Made by a program: the position numbers and the translations under genes. A stretch of 64,000 bases of DNA from Brooklawnia sp937867175 (GTDB lineage Bacteria; Actinomycetota; Actinomycetes; Propionibacteriales; Propionibacteriaceae): contig DAISIR010000004.1 of NCBI GenBank assembly GCA_036821905.1, positions 122,608 to 186,607 of the forward strand, given 5' to 3'. Positions 46,576 through 55,507 of this stretch are shown piece after piece. Positions within the stretch are counted from its first letter, which is position 1; each line of letters begins with the position of its first letter. The notes under the pieces were generated by a model. That model did no database searches. It saw nothing but the letters and a program-made list of their open reading frames with translations, and was not told where the DNA came from.

Positions 46576-47451
46576 TCACACCTCCGCCGACAGTCTAGCC
46601 AGGGCCTGCCCCACAGCCATGTCGAGGCGCACGGCCGCCAAGTCGTCCGCACGAGTCGCCCCGTGGTTGATGATGATCACCGGCTTGCCCTGCTTGGCCA
46701 TGCTCCGAGCGAAGCGCAAACCCGACATCACTGTCAGACTCGACCCGGCCACCAACAGGGCGTCAGCGCCTGCACACCAATTGTTCGCGACGGCCACGCG
46801 ATGCTTGGGCACCGATTCGCCGAAGAAGACCACATCAGGCTTGAGGATGCCGCCACACACCTCGCAACCGGGGACGCGGAAGTCTCGCCAGTCGGCTACC
46901 TCGGCGTCCGCGTCGGGACGCAGTTCCGCGTGCTCCAGGAAGCGCTTGACCTGGACGCCCGGATTGGCATCGGCAAGCCGGTGCTGCAGGGCGGCCCGCG
47001 AGGAGACCCGTCCGCAGCCAAGACATCTCACGTCTGCCGCGCGCCCGTGCAGGGTGATGAGTCGGCGTGAACCTGCGGTTTCATGCAGCCCATCAACGTT
47101 CTGCGTTATCAAGCCCACCATTGGACAGGGCTTCCCGGCGTGCTCCCACTTCGCTATCGCACGATGCGCCGTGTTGGGTTCGACGGTCGACATGCTCGCC
47201 CAACCCTGGTAATTGCGGGCCCAGTAACGCCGTCGGGCGAGCTCATGCCCGACGAACTCGGAGTACATCATCGGGGTCGCCCGCATGGAATTCGGTCCGC
47301 GGTAGTCGGGGACGCCGGAATCGGTCGAGACACCGGCGCCGGTCAAGACCACGGCGTTGGACACCCCGGCCAACAGACGGCGGGCGTCGGCGACGGTGCC
47401 GGACAGGTGGGCGCTCGGCTGCCACTGACTGGTGGCAGGATGCCTGAGCAC
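46576..47451 (-). CDS. Sir2-family NAD-dependent protein deacylase
   Basis: A 291-residue sirtuin. NAD-binding motifs are LTGAGVSTDSGVPDYRGP and ITQNVDGLH; the catalytic histidine is in TLHGRAADVRC. Two zinc cysteine pairs are seen, CLGC and CEVC. It removes acyl groups from lysines, such as those of acyl-CoA synthetases. The GTG start is seven bases after TAGGCT, so the mRNA may be leaderless. Its stop is two bases before the aldo/keto reductase start, an operon. Confidence 0.92.
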   Translation of the reverse strand: MLRHPATSQWQPSAHLSGTVADARRLLAGVSNAVVLTGAGVSTDSGVPDYRGPNSMRATPMMYSEFVGHELARRRYWARNYQGWASMSTVEPNTAHRAIAKWEHAGKPCPMVGLITQNVDGLHETAGSRRLITLHGRAADVRCLGCGRVSSRAALQHRLADANPGVQVKRFLEHAELRPDADAEVADWRDFRVPGCEVCGGILKPDVVFFGESVPKHRVAVANNWCAGADALLVAGSSLTVMSGLRFARSMAKQGKPVIIINHGATRADDLAAVRLDMAVGQALARLSAEV

Positions 47452-47458
47452 GGGGGCA

Positions 47459-47464
47459 AGCCTA
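47459..47464 (-). promoter_or_regulatory. Leaderless promoter -10 for sirtuin gene (TAGGCT)
   Basis: TAGGCT ends seven bases before the GTG at 47451. Confidence 0.5.
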
Positions 47465-47531
47465 CCGTCAGGGCAGCGGCACCTTTTCGATCGGCAGGTT
47501 CCGCAGATGTCCGGGCCGGGTCGGCTCTTGG

Positions 47532-47587
47532 TAGGGTGGCGAGCGAGGTGAGCTGGGAAGTCTTGTCAGCCGCGGCGGATGGCCGCG
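47532..47587 (+). promoter_or_regulatory. Candidate nhaA promoter and leader hairpin
   Basis: TAGGGT at 47532-47537 is a possible -10 giving a leader of about 70 bases. Within it CGCGGC (47571-47576) pairs with GCCGCG (47582-47587). A ribosome site AGGAGGA follows near 47604. Whether the hairpin regulates translation is unknown. Confidence 0.3.
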
Positions 47588-47616
47588 TCTGTACCTTCCG
47601 AGCAGGAGGAGGCCTG

Positions 47617-48942
47617 ATGTCCCAGCACAGCCAACCCCCATCGTCCACCGGGCTACGGGTCGGCGATCTGCTTCGCAGCGAATCCGTCGGTGGGATCCTG
47701 CTCCTGGTCGCAGCCGTGTTGGCGGTGGGCTTCGCGAATTCCGGGCTGCAAGAGGTCTACTTCGGGGTGCGCGACAGTTACCTGGGCGGGGAACTGCTCG
47801 GGCTGGACCTGCGGTTGTCGCTCGGTCATTGGGCGGCAGATGGGCTGTTGGCGGTCTTCTTCTTCCTGGCGGGCTTAGAACTCAAGCAAGAGTTCGTGGC
47901 TGGTGCGCTGCGCAGGCCCGCACGGGCGATTCTGCCGGTCGCCGCTGCCTTCGGCGGGGTCGCGGTGCCCGCCATCATCTACGTACTGATGAACCTCGGC
48001 AACCCCGACGGGCTGCGTGGCTGGGCAATCCCGACCGCGACCGACATCGCTTTCGCGATGGCGGTCCTGGCCGTGATCGGTAGCAGCCTGCCGGTGGCGA
48101 TGCGGACATTCCTGCTCACGCTGGCAATCGTCGACGACTTGATCGCGATCACCATCATCGCGACCTTCTACACCTCCGAGCTCAGCCTGGGCCATCTCTT
48201 CGGTTCGCTGGGGGTGATCATCATCTACGGACTGGTCGCCAACCTGTCCGAACGGTGGTTGCGGTCGAACTTGGCAGCGTCCTGGTTCGTGCTATTGCCG
48301 ATCGGCATAGTGGCCTGGGCCTTGCTGCTGAACTCCGGCGTCCACGCCACCATCGCCGGCGTGCTGCTCGCATTCATGGTGCCGGTGCACCCGCGCGGTC
48401 GCAAGGGCCGCGCGGAGGGCTTGGCCCACCGCCTGGAGCACCATATCCGCCCGCTGTCGGCGGGGGTGTGCGTGCCGGTCTTCGCGTTCTTCTCCGCCGG
48501 GGTCGCGGTGGGCGGCTGGAGCGGGCTCGCCGGATCGATCGGCGACCCGATCGCGCTGGGGATCATCGTCGGCCTGGTCGTCGGCAAGATCATCGGGATC
48601 ACCGGGACGACTTTTGTGGCCACCCGCTTCCCGGGTGTCGCGTTGGAGAAGGGCCTGGCCTGGATCGACATCCTGGGACTGGCCGCCATCGGCGGAATCG
48701 GTTTCACCGTCTCGCTGCTGGTCAGCGAACTGAGCTTCGGCCAGGGCAGCGCGCTGGACGACATCGGCAAGGTGGGCATCCTGTCTGCGTCCCTGCTGGC
48801 CGCGGTCGTGGCCAGCATCATCTTGGTGCCGCGCAATCGCCACCACCGAAGGGCGGCGTTGCCCCAACGGGTCGACGCGGACGTCCAGGGCCTTCCCGGG
48901 GTAGTCGATCCCCCGAAGGATTTCCGCGCAAAGGGTGACTAA
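47617..48942 (+). CDS. nhaA: Na+/H+ antiporter NhaA
   Basis: A 441-residue membrane antiporter that exports sodium in exchange for protons. About 11-12 helices are seen. The adjacent ion-binding aspartates occur in ILTLAIVDDLIAITIIAT-like form (LTLAIVDDLIAITII), and the unwound-helix segments IPTATDIAFAMAV and GIGFTVSLLVSELSF are conserved. The C-terminal tail of about 40 residues is basic and histidine-rich (RNRHHRRAALPQRV). AGGAGGA before the ATG at 47617 fixes the start. Confidence 0.94.
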   Translation: MSQHSQPPSSTGLRVGDLLRSESVGGILLLVAAVLAVGFANSGLQEVYFGVRDSYLGGELLGLDLRLSLGHWAADGLLAVFFFLAGLELKQEFVAGALRRPARAILPVAAAFGGVAVPAIIYVLMNLGNPDGLRGWAIPTATDIAFAMAVLAVIGSSLPVAMRTFLLTLAIVDDLIAITIIATFYTSELSLGHLFGSLGVIIIYGLVANLSERWLRSNLAASWFVLLPIGIVAWALLLNSGVHATIAGVLLAFMVPVHPRGRKGRAEGLAHRLEHHIRPLSAGVCVPVFAFFSAGVAVGGWSGLAGSIGDPIALGIIVGLVVGKIIGITGTTFVATRFPGVALEKGLAWIDILGLAAIGGIGFTVSLLVSELSFGQGSALDDIGKVGILSASLLAAVVASIILVPRNRHHRRAALPQRVDADVQGLPGVVDPPKDFRAKGD

Positions 48943-48973
48943 TGTTGGGGGAGGCTACGTGCGAAGGAGCACC

Positions 48974-50902
48974 ATGTACCCCAATCTGCTTTCTGCCATC
49001 AAGATCCGCGGGCTGGAATTGCGCAACCGCGTCGTCTACCCGGCGATGGGCACCAAGATGGCCACCGCAGACAAGTTCGTCACCGAGCAGCTGATCAACT
49101 ACCACCTCGCCCGGGTGCAGGGCGGGTCCGGGCTGAACATACTTGAGGTGTCCAGCGTGCTGGAGTCGGCCTCTCCGAGCAAGTTCGTCTCAATCGCCCA
49201 TGATCGCTATCTGCCGATGTTGACCCGGTTCAACGAAGTGCTGCACGAGGCGGGCGGGGCCACCGGCGTCCAACTCTGGCTGGGCGGGGTCGCGGTCGCC
49301 TCCGACCCGACCGCCCGCATCTTGACTCCCAGCCCGCTGCCGCTGGGCCCCGGCTACGTCGTGCCGGCGATGACCGGCGAGGACATTGAGGCCGCCATCG
49401 AGGCTTTCGGGCAGGCCGCTGCCCGGTCGGTTGCAGCCGGATTCGACACACTGGAGTTCCACGCTGCCCACGGCTACACCCCACACATGTTCTTGTCAGG
49501 AGCCCTGAACCAGCGCACCGACGAATACGGCGGATCGCTGGCCAACCGAGCCCGCTTTCTGTTGCGCAGCATTGAGGCGATCCGCGCCAACATTCCGGAG
49601 CAGATGCCGCTGTTCATGCGCGTCGATGCCCAGGACGACTACCTCGATGGCGGTCTGACCACCGACGAGGTCATCCAATTCTGCAAGTGGGCCGGCGATG
49701 CGGGCGTCGACGTCTTGGACGTCTCGCGCGGCAACCTCTTCGGCCCGGCGCTGAAGTACGAAGTGCCGTCGATCGACCTGCCGAGAGGCTTCAACGTCGC
49801 CAATGCGGCGAGGGTGAGGCGGGAGACCGGCTTGCTGACAATGGCCGTCGGCCGGATCAACAGGGCCGACCAGGCCGAGGAGATCCTGGCCAGCGGCCAG
49901 GCCGACCTGGTGGTCATGGGCCGCGCGCAACTGGCCGACCCAGACTTCGTGGCCAAGGTGAGCACCGGGCGCGAGGACGACGTGATCTACTGCATCGGCT
50001 GCAACCAGGGTTGCTATGACGGCTTCGTGTCACCCGACATGCCACACATCACCTGCCTGCGCAATCCGTCGGTCGGACTGGAAGCCGAGGCGGAACTGAG
50101 ACCCACCACCGACCCCAAGATCGTCTACGTCGCCGGTGGTGGGGTGGCCGGCATCCAGGCGGCCACGCTGTTGCATCGCCGCGGGCACCATCCGGTGTTG
50201 TTCGAGTCGACCGGTGAACTCGGCGGGCAGTTCCTGTTGGCCGGCATGGCACCCCGCAAGGCTGAGATGCGGGAGGCCGCGCAGGCGATGGGCCAGACAC
50301 TGCTGAAGGAGGGCGTCGAGGTGCGGTTGCACACCCAGCTCACCCCCGACAAGCTCATCGGGGCGGACGCGCTGGTGGTCGCCATCGGCGCTACGCCGAT
50401 CCTGCCCACTTTCCCGGGCCGTCACCTGCCGAACGTCTACGACTCTCACGACGTGCTCAGCCAAACCGTGTTCCCGACCGGCCGCGTGGTGGTGATCGGC
50501 GGCGGACTGGTCGGTCTGGAGGTTGCCGAGTACCTGACCGGCAAAGCCGACTCGGTCACCGTGCTCGAAATGCTCGGGGCGGTCGGAGAGGACATCGGTC
50601 AGATCCGCCGGATCGCCGTGATGGAGGAACTGGGCGGGGCCGGGGTCCGGATGATCCCGGGTGCCACCTGCCAGGAGATCACGCCGAGCGCCGTGCTGTA
50701 CCGCAAGGATGGCGAAGTCGAAGGGCTGCCCTACGACACCGTGGTGATCGCCATCGGCAGTCGATCACGTGCCACCTGGCCGCTGGAGGAACGGGCCGCC
50801 GACCTCGGCATCCCCTGTCATGTGATCGGGGACGCCAAACAGGCGCGCCGGGCGATCCAGGCGATCAAGGAGGCCACCGAGGCGGCCCGCGCGATCGACT
50901 GA
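48974..50902 (+). CDS. OYE-type Fe-S flavoenzyme (2,4-dienoyl-CoA reductase family)
   Basis: A 642-residue enzyme with an N-terminal FMN TIM barrel of the old yellow enzyme family (residues 1 to about 340), a [4Fe-4S] site CIGCNQGC plus a later cysteine in HITCLRNP, and a C-terminal FAD/NAD(P) module with GGGVAGIQAA and VIGGGLVGLEVAEYL. The catalytic segment EFHAAHGYTPHMFLSG is in the barrel. Members include FadH, trimethylamine dehydrogenase and enoate reductases; the substrate is not clear. AAGGAG before the ATG at 48974 sets the start. TAATGT overlapping the nhaA stop could be a -10. It ends next to the convergent metG gene with no gap. Confidence 0.85.
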   Translation: MYPNLLSAIKIRGLELRNRVVYPAMGTKMATADKFVTEQLINYHLARVQGGSGLNILEVSSVLESASPSKFVSIAHDRYLPMLTRFNEVLHEAGGATGVQLWLGGVAVASDPTARILTPSPLPLGPGYVVPAMTGEDIEAAIEAFGQAAARSVAAGFDTLEFHAAHGYTPHMFLSGALNQRTDEYGGSLANRARFLLRSIEAIRANIPEQMPLFMRVDAQDDYLDGGLTTDEVIQFCKWAGDAGVDVLDVSRGNLFGPALKYEVPSIDLPRGFNVANAARVRRETGLLTMAVGRINRADQAEEILASGQADLVVMGRAQLADPDFVAKVSTGREDDVIYCIGCNQGCYDGFVSPDMPHITCLRNPSVGLEAEAELRPTTDPKIVYVAGGGVAGIQAATLLHRRGHHPVLFESTGELGGQFLLAGMAPRKAEMREAAQAMGQTLLKEGVEVRLHTQLTPDKLIGADALVVAIGATPILPTFPGRHLPNVYDSHDVLSQTVFPTGRVVVIGGGLVGLEVAEYLTGKADSVTVLEMLGAVGEDIGQIRRIAVMEELGGAGVRMIPGATCQEITPSAVLYRKDGEVEGLPYDTVVIAIGSRSRATWPLEERAADLGIPCHVIGDAKQARRAIQAIKEATEAARAID

Positions 50903-52693
50903 TCAGCCGATCGGCGCCCAATCGGGCCCGGTCTCGCCAAGCGAATCGTCCAGCTTGCGGAACAGCGGGGTTGGCTTGGCCAGCGGCGTGCCCGCAACGA
51001 TCGGCCGGGATGCCCAGCGAGCCTGCTCGGACGCATAGTCGCCGGTCAGCACCGGGTAGGACGCGGTGCCCTCCCCCTCGTCCACGAACCGGATCTCGGG
51101 TTGCGCCGCCCACACGCCCTCGCCGCCGAGCAGTTCAAAAACCTTCTGCGCCGAGTGCGGCAGGAACGGGGTGAGCAGGGTGTTGGCGTCCGAGACGACC
51201 TGCAGCGCGACATGCAGCACCGTGTCGCGCCGGTGTGGGTCGTCCTTCATCTTCCACGGCTCGCTCTGCGAGATGTACTGATTGGCGAGGCTCACCACGC
51301 GCATGGCCTCGCTGATGGCCTGCTTGAACTTTTGGTGGGCCAGCAGTCCGCCGACCACGTCGAAGGCGGCCCTGCTGGCGGCCAGCAGTTCGCTGTCAAC
51401 GGTCGTCAGTTCATGGGCGGGCGGAATAGCCCCGTTGTTCTTGTTCGCCATGGCGACCGACCGGTTGACCAGGTTGCCCCATTCGTTGGCGAGCTCGGTG
51501 TTGTTGCGACGGACGAATTCGTCCCAAGTGAAGTCGGTGTCCCGCGATTCGGGCCCGGCCACCGCGATGTAGTAGCGCAGCGGGTCGGGACCGAATTCGC
51601 GCAGGAAGTCACGCACATAGATCACGTGGCCGTGCGAGGTGTCTACCTTGGAGCCGCGCATCGTCAGGAACTCGCTGGAAACCACCTCGGTGGGCAGGTC
51701 GAGCACACCGAACCATTTGCTGGGCTCGCCGCCGCGACCGCCTTGGCCGTTCGAGCCGAGCAACATGGACGGCCAGATCACCGAGTGGAAGACGATGTTG
51801 TCCTTGCCCATGAACATGTAGCAGCGGGCGTTTTCGCCGGTCCACCAGTCGCGCCAGGCCTGCGGGTTGCCGGTGCGCTTGGCCCATTCGATGGACGCCG
51901 ACAGGTATCCGGTGACCGCGTCGAACCAGACATAGATGCGCTTGAGGTCCTCATCGTGCCAACCCTCGACGGGGATCTTCACACCCCAGTCGAGGTCGCG
52001 GGTGATCGCCCGCGGCTTGAGTTCCTTGACGTAGTTGTAGCTGAAGTTGAGCACGTTGGGGCGCCAGTCGACCCGTGAGTCCAGCCATTGGTTGAGCTGG
52101 TCGGCGAAGGCCGGCAGGTCGAGGAAGAAGTGGGTGGTCTCACGGAACTCGGGAACCTCCCCGTTGACGCGGGAATGTGGGTCGATCAGATCGATCGGGT
52201 CGAGTTGGTGGCCGCAGTTGTCACACTGGTCACCGCGGGCGTAGCGGTAACCGCAGATCGGGCAGGTGCCCTCGATGTAGCGGTCAGGCAGGGTGCGTCC
52301 GGTGGACGGGGACATCGCGCCCAGCAGCGTGTGCTCGACGATGTAACCGTTGTCGTACAGCGAGCGGAACATCTCCTGCACTACCTCGGCGTGGTTGCGG
52401 GTAGTGGTGCGGGTGTACAGGTCGTAGCTCAGGCCGAGGCCTTGCAGGTCTTCCACGATGATGGTGTGGTATTTGTCTGCGGCCTGCTGGGGCGTCAGGC
52501 CCTCGGCTTCGGCCTTCACCTGGATCGCGGTGCCATGTTCGTCAGAGCCCGAGACGAGCAGCACTTGGTGGCCTGACATTCGCATGTACCGCGCGAAAAC
52601 GTCCGAGGGCACTCCGAAGCCGGAGACGTGCCCGATGTGACGGGGCCCATTGGCGTAGGGCCAAGCAGCGGTGGCGAGAATGTGAGCGCACAT
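50903..52693 (-). CDS. metG: Methionyl-tRNA synthetase
   Basis: A 596-residue class I synthetase that charges tRNA-Met. The HIGH motif is residues 19-22 in GPRHIGHVSGF. A CP-domain zinc knuckle is seen as CPICGYRYARGDQCDNC. The second signature, normally KMSKS, reads KVDTS in GSKVDTSHGHVIYVRDF, a diverged form. A helical anticodon-binding domain follows; the dimerisation OB domain is lacking. The ATG at 52693 follows TAGACT by seven bases, so the mRNA is likely leaderless; the longer frame is not supported. The 108-base gap behind it holds only this promoter. Confidence 0.95.
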   Translation of the reverse strand: MCAHILATAAWPYANGPRHIGHVSGFGVPSDVFARYMRMSGHQVLLVSGSDEHGTAIQVKAEAEGLTPQQAADKYHTIIVEDLQGLGLSYDLYTRTTTRNHAEVVQEMFRSLYDNGYIVEHTLLGAMSPSTGRTLPDRYIEGTCPICGYRYARGDQCDNCGHQLDPIDLIDPHSRVNGEVPEFRETTHFFLDLPAFADQLNQWLDSRVDWRPNVLNFSYNYVKELKPRAITRDLDWGVKIPVEGWHDEDLKRIYVWFDAVTGYLSASIEWAKRTGNPQAWRDWWTGENARCYMFMGKDNIVFHSVIWPSMLLGSNGQGGRGGEPSKWFGVLDLPTEVVSSEFLTMRGSKVDTSHGHVIYVRDFLREFGPDPLRYYIAVAGPESRDTDFTWDEFVRRNNTELANEWGNLVNRSVAMANKNNGAIPPAHELTTVDSELLAASRAAFDVVGGLLAHQKFKQAISEAMRVVSLANQYISQSEPWKMKDDPHRRDTVLHVALQVVSDANTLLTPFLPHSAQKVFELLGGEGVWAAQPEIRFVDEGEGTASYPVLTGDYASEQARWASRPIVAGTPLAKPTPLFRKLDDSLGETGPDWAPIG

Positions 52694-52700
52694 GGCGGAC

Positions 52701-52706
52701 AGTCTA
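52701..52706 (-). promoter_or_regulatory. Leaderless promoter -10 for metG (TAGACT)
   Basis: TAGACT ends seven bases before the ATG at 52693, with no ribosome site between. Confidence 0.55.
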
Positions 52707-52801
52707 GAGGGACGCCATGGCCGGGCTGCACCGCGTGCCGCTGGACGAGCCGACGCGCGGCCGACCGCAGCGTCCACGCGCGCCCGCGTCGTAGCTGGTG
52801 G

Positions 52802-53767
52802 TCAGGACTTGATCACCGGCGTCCCCTGCGCGAACCGCAGCTGCCACTTCCCGTCGGTTCGCTGCCAGATGGAGCTGCGCAGCCATTCACTGTGGGCACT
52901 CAGCGCACGCCAGCGCAGCAGGACCAGGTCGTCGGCCAACCGGTCAGCACCGATCGCTTCATAGCGCACCCGCATCGGCATGGGCCCGATCTCTGCGAGC
53001 AGGCGGTTGCGCGTCCAGATTCGCCCGGCAGCACCGAACTCGGTGAACTGCGGGTGCAGCAACTCCCGGACACGGCCCGCGTCGCTGCGGACACGGTCGG
53101 TCAACAGTTCCTTCTCGTGGTCGACCAACTTGAGCAGGTCATCGTCGACCTCGGCCTTCGCCGCCGTGCTGGGTGAAACGGGTTCCGCACCGAGCACCCC
53201 TGGCAACGTCAAGGGCGACCCGACTCTTTGGCTCGACAGGGCTGCCTCCTCGGCGACACCCCAGTGCGGGCCCAGCTGCGTGGTTGCGCCGGTGGTATCA
53301 GCCTCACCTCGGAAACCGGGCCCGCGATCAATCCGGGTGCCGTTTTGGTATGCGGTTGCCGCAGCCCGGGCCCGCAGGTCGGCTGCCTCATTCAGGGGGT
53401 GTCCGGCGTGCCCACGTATCCACTCGAAGCTCACCTCCCGCCCTGCCAAGGCTTCGTCCAGGCTCTTCAGCAACTCTTGGTTGAGCACCGGTTTGCCGTC
53501 GGCCTTCTTCCAACCCTTCCGCTTCCAGCCAGGCATCCATTTGGTCACCGAGTTGATCACGTACTGGCTGTCGCACAGCACCTTCAGCGGTTGCGAGGCG
53601 GCCGGCTCGGTGGCCTGCAGCAACGACAGGACGGCCTGCAGCTCACCCATGTTGTTGGTGCCGTGCGGCCAGCCCCCGGCCTCCCAGTTGTCGTCGTCGA
53701 TATACCATGCCCAGCCCGCGGGGCCTGGGTTGGACAGGCTCGAGCCGTCGGCGGCCGCGGTGATCAC
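52802..53767 (-). CDS. RNase HI fused to an NTF2-like (DUF4440) domain
   Basis: A 321-residue protein. Residues 1-140 form RNase HI, which cuts RNA in RNA-DNA hybrids; the catalytic set is Asp7, Glu42, Asp66, His120 and Asp130, the last two in GHAGHPLNEAAD. After a linker, residues about 200-321 form a DUF4440/NTF2-like domain (LLTDRVRSDAGRVRELLHPQF, then WLRSSIWQRTDGKWQLRF). The GTG at 53767 overlaps the stop of the cytidine deaminase gene (GTGA); the longer frame is in that gene. The added domain is unusual for a housekeeping RNase H and its role is unknown. Confidence 0.85.
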   Translation of the reverse strand: MITAAADGSSLSNPGPAGWAWYIDDDNWEAGGWPHGTNNMGELQAVLSLLQATEPAASQPLKVLCDSQYVINSVTKWMPGWKRKGWKKADGKPVLNQELLKSLDEALAGREVSFEWIRGHAGHPLNEAADLRARAAATAYQNGTRIDRGPGFRGEADTTGATTQLGPHWGVAEEAALSSQRVGSPLTLPGVLGAEPVSPSTAAKAEVDDDLLKLVDHEKELLTDRVRSDAGRVRELLHPQFTEFGAAGRIWTRNRLLAEIGPMPMRVRYEAIGADRLADDLVLLRWRALSAHSEWLRSSIWQRTDGKWQLRFAQGTPVIKS

Positions 53768-54153
53768 TGATAGTCCATCGTGGTCGCATCGAATGCCTGC
53801 GGCAGCACCTGGGCCATCGTCTGCACCCCTGCCGGGGTCAGCAGCTGCATCTGCGGTCCGCCGTGCTCCCACAGCAGCTGACGGCAACGTCCGCAAGGCA
53901 TGATCACTGTGCCTTCCCGGTCGACGCAACAGAATGCCACCAGACGCCCGCCGCCGCCGGCCACCAGGTCACTGATCAGCCCGCACTCGGCGCACAGGGT
54001 TACCCCGAAGCTGGCGTTCTCGACGTTGCAGCCACGGACCAGACGGCCGTCGTCGGCCAGCGCTGCCGCCCCCACCTGGAAGTTCGAGTAGGGAGCGTAA
54101 CTTCGCGCAGTCATCTGGTGCGCGGTCGTACGTAGCGCGGCCCAATCGGTCAT
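53764..54153 (-). CDS. cdd: Cytidine deaminase
   Basis: A 129-residue homotetrameric-type enzyme that converts cytidine and deoxycytidine to uridines for pyrimidine salvage. Zinc and catalytic residues are in NVENASFGVTLCAEC and MPCGRCRQLLWE; YAPYSNFQVGAA is the substrate loop. I placed the start at MTDWAALR (ATG 54153); upstream residues in the longer frame are not family-like. It overlaps the RNase H gene by four bases. Confidence 0.93.
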   Translation of the reverse strand: MTDWAALRTTAHQMTARSYAPYSNFQVGAAALADDGRLVRGCNVENASFGVTLCAECGLISDLVAGGGGRLVAFCCVDREGTVIMPCGRCRQLLWEHGGPQMQLLTPAGVQTMAQVLPQAFDATTMDYQ

Positions 54154-54228
54154 GCGCCCCAGTGTGACATCCCCGCCCCAGCGCTCGCCGCCGCCTCCGA
54201 ACCTGCGGGGCTCAACCAGCACCGGTAC

Positions 54229-55305
54229 TCAGCCGATCGCAGCTGGCGAAGCCACCTTGATCGTGCCGTCGATGATCTGCTTGGTGAGCGCATCGAGTTC
54301 GGCAGCCAGTTCGGGGGTGAAGCCGGCTCCACCGGGCAGCAGCTGAGTACCGCCGTTGCGTAGGTTCGCCGAGAACACACCGGCGGCCCCGCGTCCGGCA
54401 TGTTCGGTCGCGATGACCTCGAAGACCGCTGTGGCGCGATCCTTGACCACGGAGCCGAGCAGTTGGGCGCAAGAAGCCTGCTGGGTGACGCAGCCGTCGG
54501 TGTCGGACCAGATCACCCTGACCCCAGACTCCTGAGCCAACCCGAGTGCGCCCAACCCGGACTTGTCGGCGACCGCAAGGATGACGTCTGCCCCATGTTC
54601 GGCCAAGGACGCAGCTGCCGCCCGTCCGGCGTCGGGGTCGTTCCACGGGTCGGTGGTCGAGCGGACGAAGGTGCCGTCCTGGGTCTCCATGTTCCAGCCG
54701 AGCGCCTCCACTTGACGGTTCTGTTGTGTGTTGTAGTGGGCGACGCCCTGCACGAAGCCGTCCATGTAGATGGTTGCCGCCGGCACCGGTAGCCCACCGA
54801 AGACACCGACCTTGCCGGTGGTCGACTGGGACGCCGCGAGGTAGCCGGCGAGGAAGGCGGCCTGGTGGGTTTCGAAGAACACCGGACGCAGGTTCGTCGG
54901 CACCGAACTCGGGGTGGCGTCCATCAACGCGAAGTGGACCTCGGGGTTGGCTCGGGCCGCAGCCGAGATGGCGTCGGTGAACGACGCCCCGAGGCCCACT
55001 ACCGCGTCGCAGCCTCGGTCGACCAAACCCTGCAAGGCGTTCGCGTGCTCGGATTGCGCGGCAGCGGTGTGGGCAGTCTCGACACCCAACTGCAGCTGGG
55101 CGCGAGCGAGGCCATCGATCGCCTGCTGGTTGGGGCTGCCCTCTGTGATCTGGCTGTCATCGGTTATCAGGCACGCCAGATAGGACGCGACGGCCGTGGT
55201 CGACGGCGAGTCAGTGGTGGTGTTCGCGCTCGGCGGCGGATCGGCGCAGCCGGCGAGGGCGAGAGCCAGTATCCCGGCGGCGAGCGCGGTGAAGACCTTT
55301 GTCAC
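54229..55305 (-). CDS. BMP-family (PnrA-like) solute-binding lipoprotein
   Basis: A 358-residue lipoprotein with signal peptide and lipobox ALAGC near residues 16-20. The mature part is a periplasmic-binding fold of the basic-membrane-protein family, usually the nucleoside receptor of an ABC importer. Segments such as CDAVVGLGASFTDAI, ALMDATPS, FFETHQAAFLAGYLAA and ADVILAVADKSGLGAL fit it. The GTG at 55305 follows TAGAGT by seven bases, hence probably leaderless. No ABC ATPase or permease is adjacent; the neighbouring cytidine deaminase is consistent with nucleoside uptake. Confidence 0.85.
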   Translation of the reverse strand: MTKVFTALAAGILALALAGCADPPPSANTTTDSPSTTAVASYLACLITDDSQITEGSPNQQAIDGLARAQLQLGVETAHTAAAQSEHANALQGLVDRGCDAVVGLGASFTDAISAAARANPEVHFALMDATPSSVPTNLRPVFFETHQAAFLAGYLAASQSTTGKVGVFGGLPVPAATIYMDGFVQGVAHYNTQQNRQVEALGWNMETQDGTFVRSTTDPWNDPDAGRAAAASLAEHGADVILAVADKSGLGALGLAQESGVRVIWSDTDGCVTQQASCAQLLGSVVKDRATAVFEVIATEHAGRGAAGVFSANLRNGGTQLLPGGAGFTPELAAELDALTKQIIDGTIKVASPAAIG

Positions 55306-55312
55306 CTGCGCC

Positions 55313-55318
55313 ACTCTA
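55313..55318 (-). promoter_or_regulatory. Leaderless promoter -10 for BMP lipoprotein gene (TAGAGT)
   Basis: TAGAGT ends seven bases before the GTG at 55305. Confidence 0.5.
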
Positions 55319-55495
55319 ACCTTGGTCCCCGCGATCTGATCAGCAACCTGCCGTCGGCGGCCGGATCGACCCTTCCGGGGACAAACGGTTCCAGCACCCA
55401 CGCGCGTCAGGGCCGTGAGGGCATTCGCGTCGCGGTGACCGGGCGCCACCTGAGCCACCAGTCGAACGCCACCGACCATCGGGGGGTTCAACGGA

Positions 55496-55501
55496 TAGCG
55501 T
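55496..55501 (+). promoter_or_regulatory. Leaderless promoter -10 for trpB2 (TAGCGT)
   Basis: TAGCGT ends six bases before the ATG at 55508. The 202-base divergent gap upstream holds this and the BMP promoter; GTCCCCG (near 55326) and CGGGGAC (near 55377) could pair but no known riboswitch is recognised. Confidence 0.55.
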
Positions 55502-55507
55502 TCTGCC

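Noticed and set aside
47571..47587. A sodium- or pH-sensing riboswitch before nhaA
   Set aside because: Only one six-base hairpin is visible and it does not match any riboswitch consensus I know.
55306..55507. Riboswitch or T-box upstream of the TrpB2 gene
   Set aside because: The likely transcription start is at the ATG, leaving no leader, and I see no T-box or tryptophan-attenuator elements.
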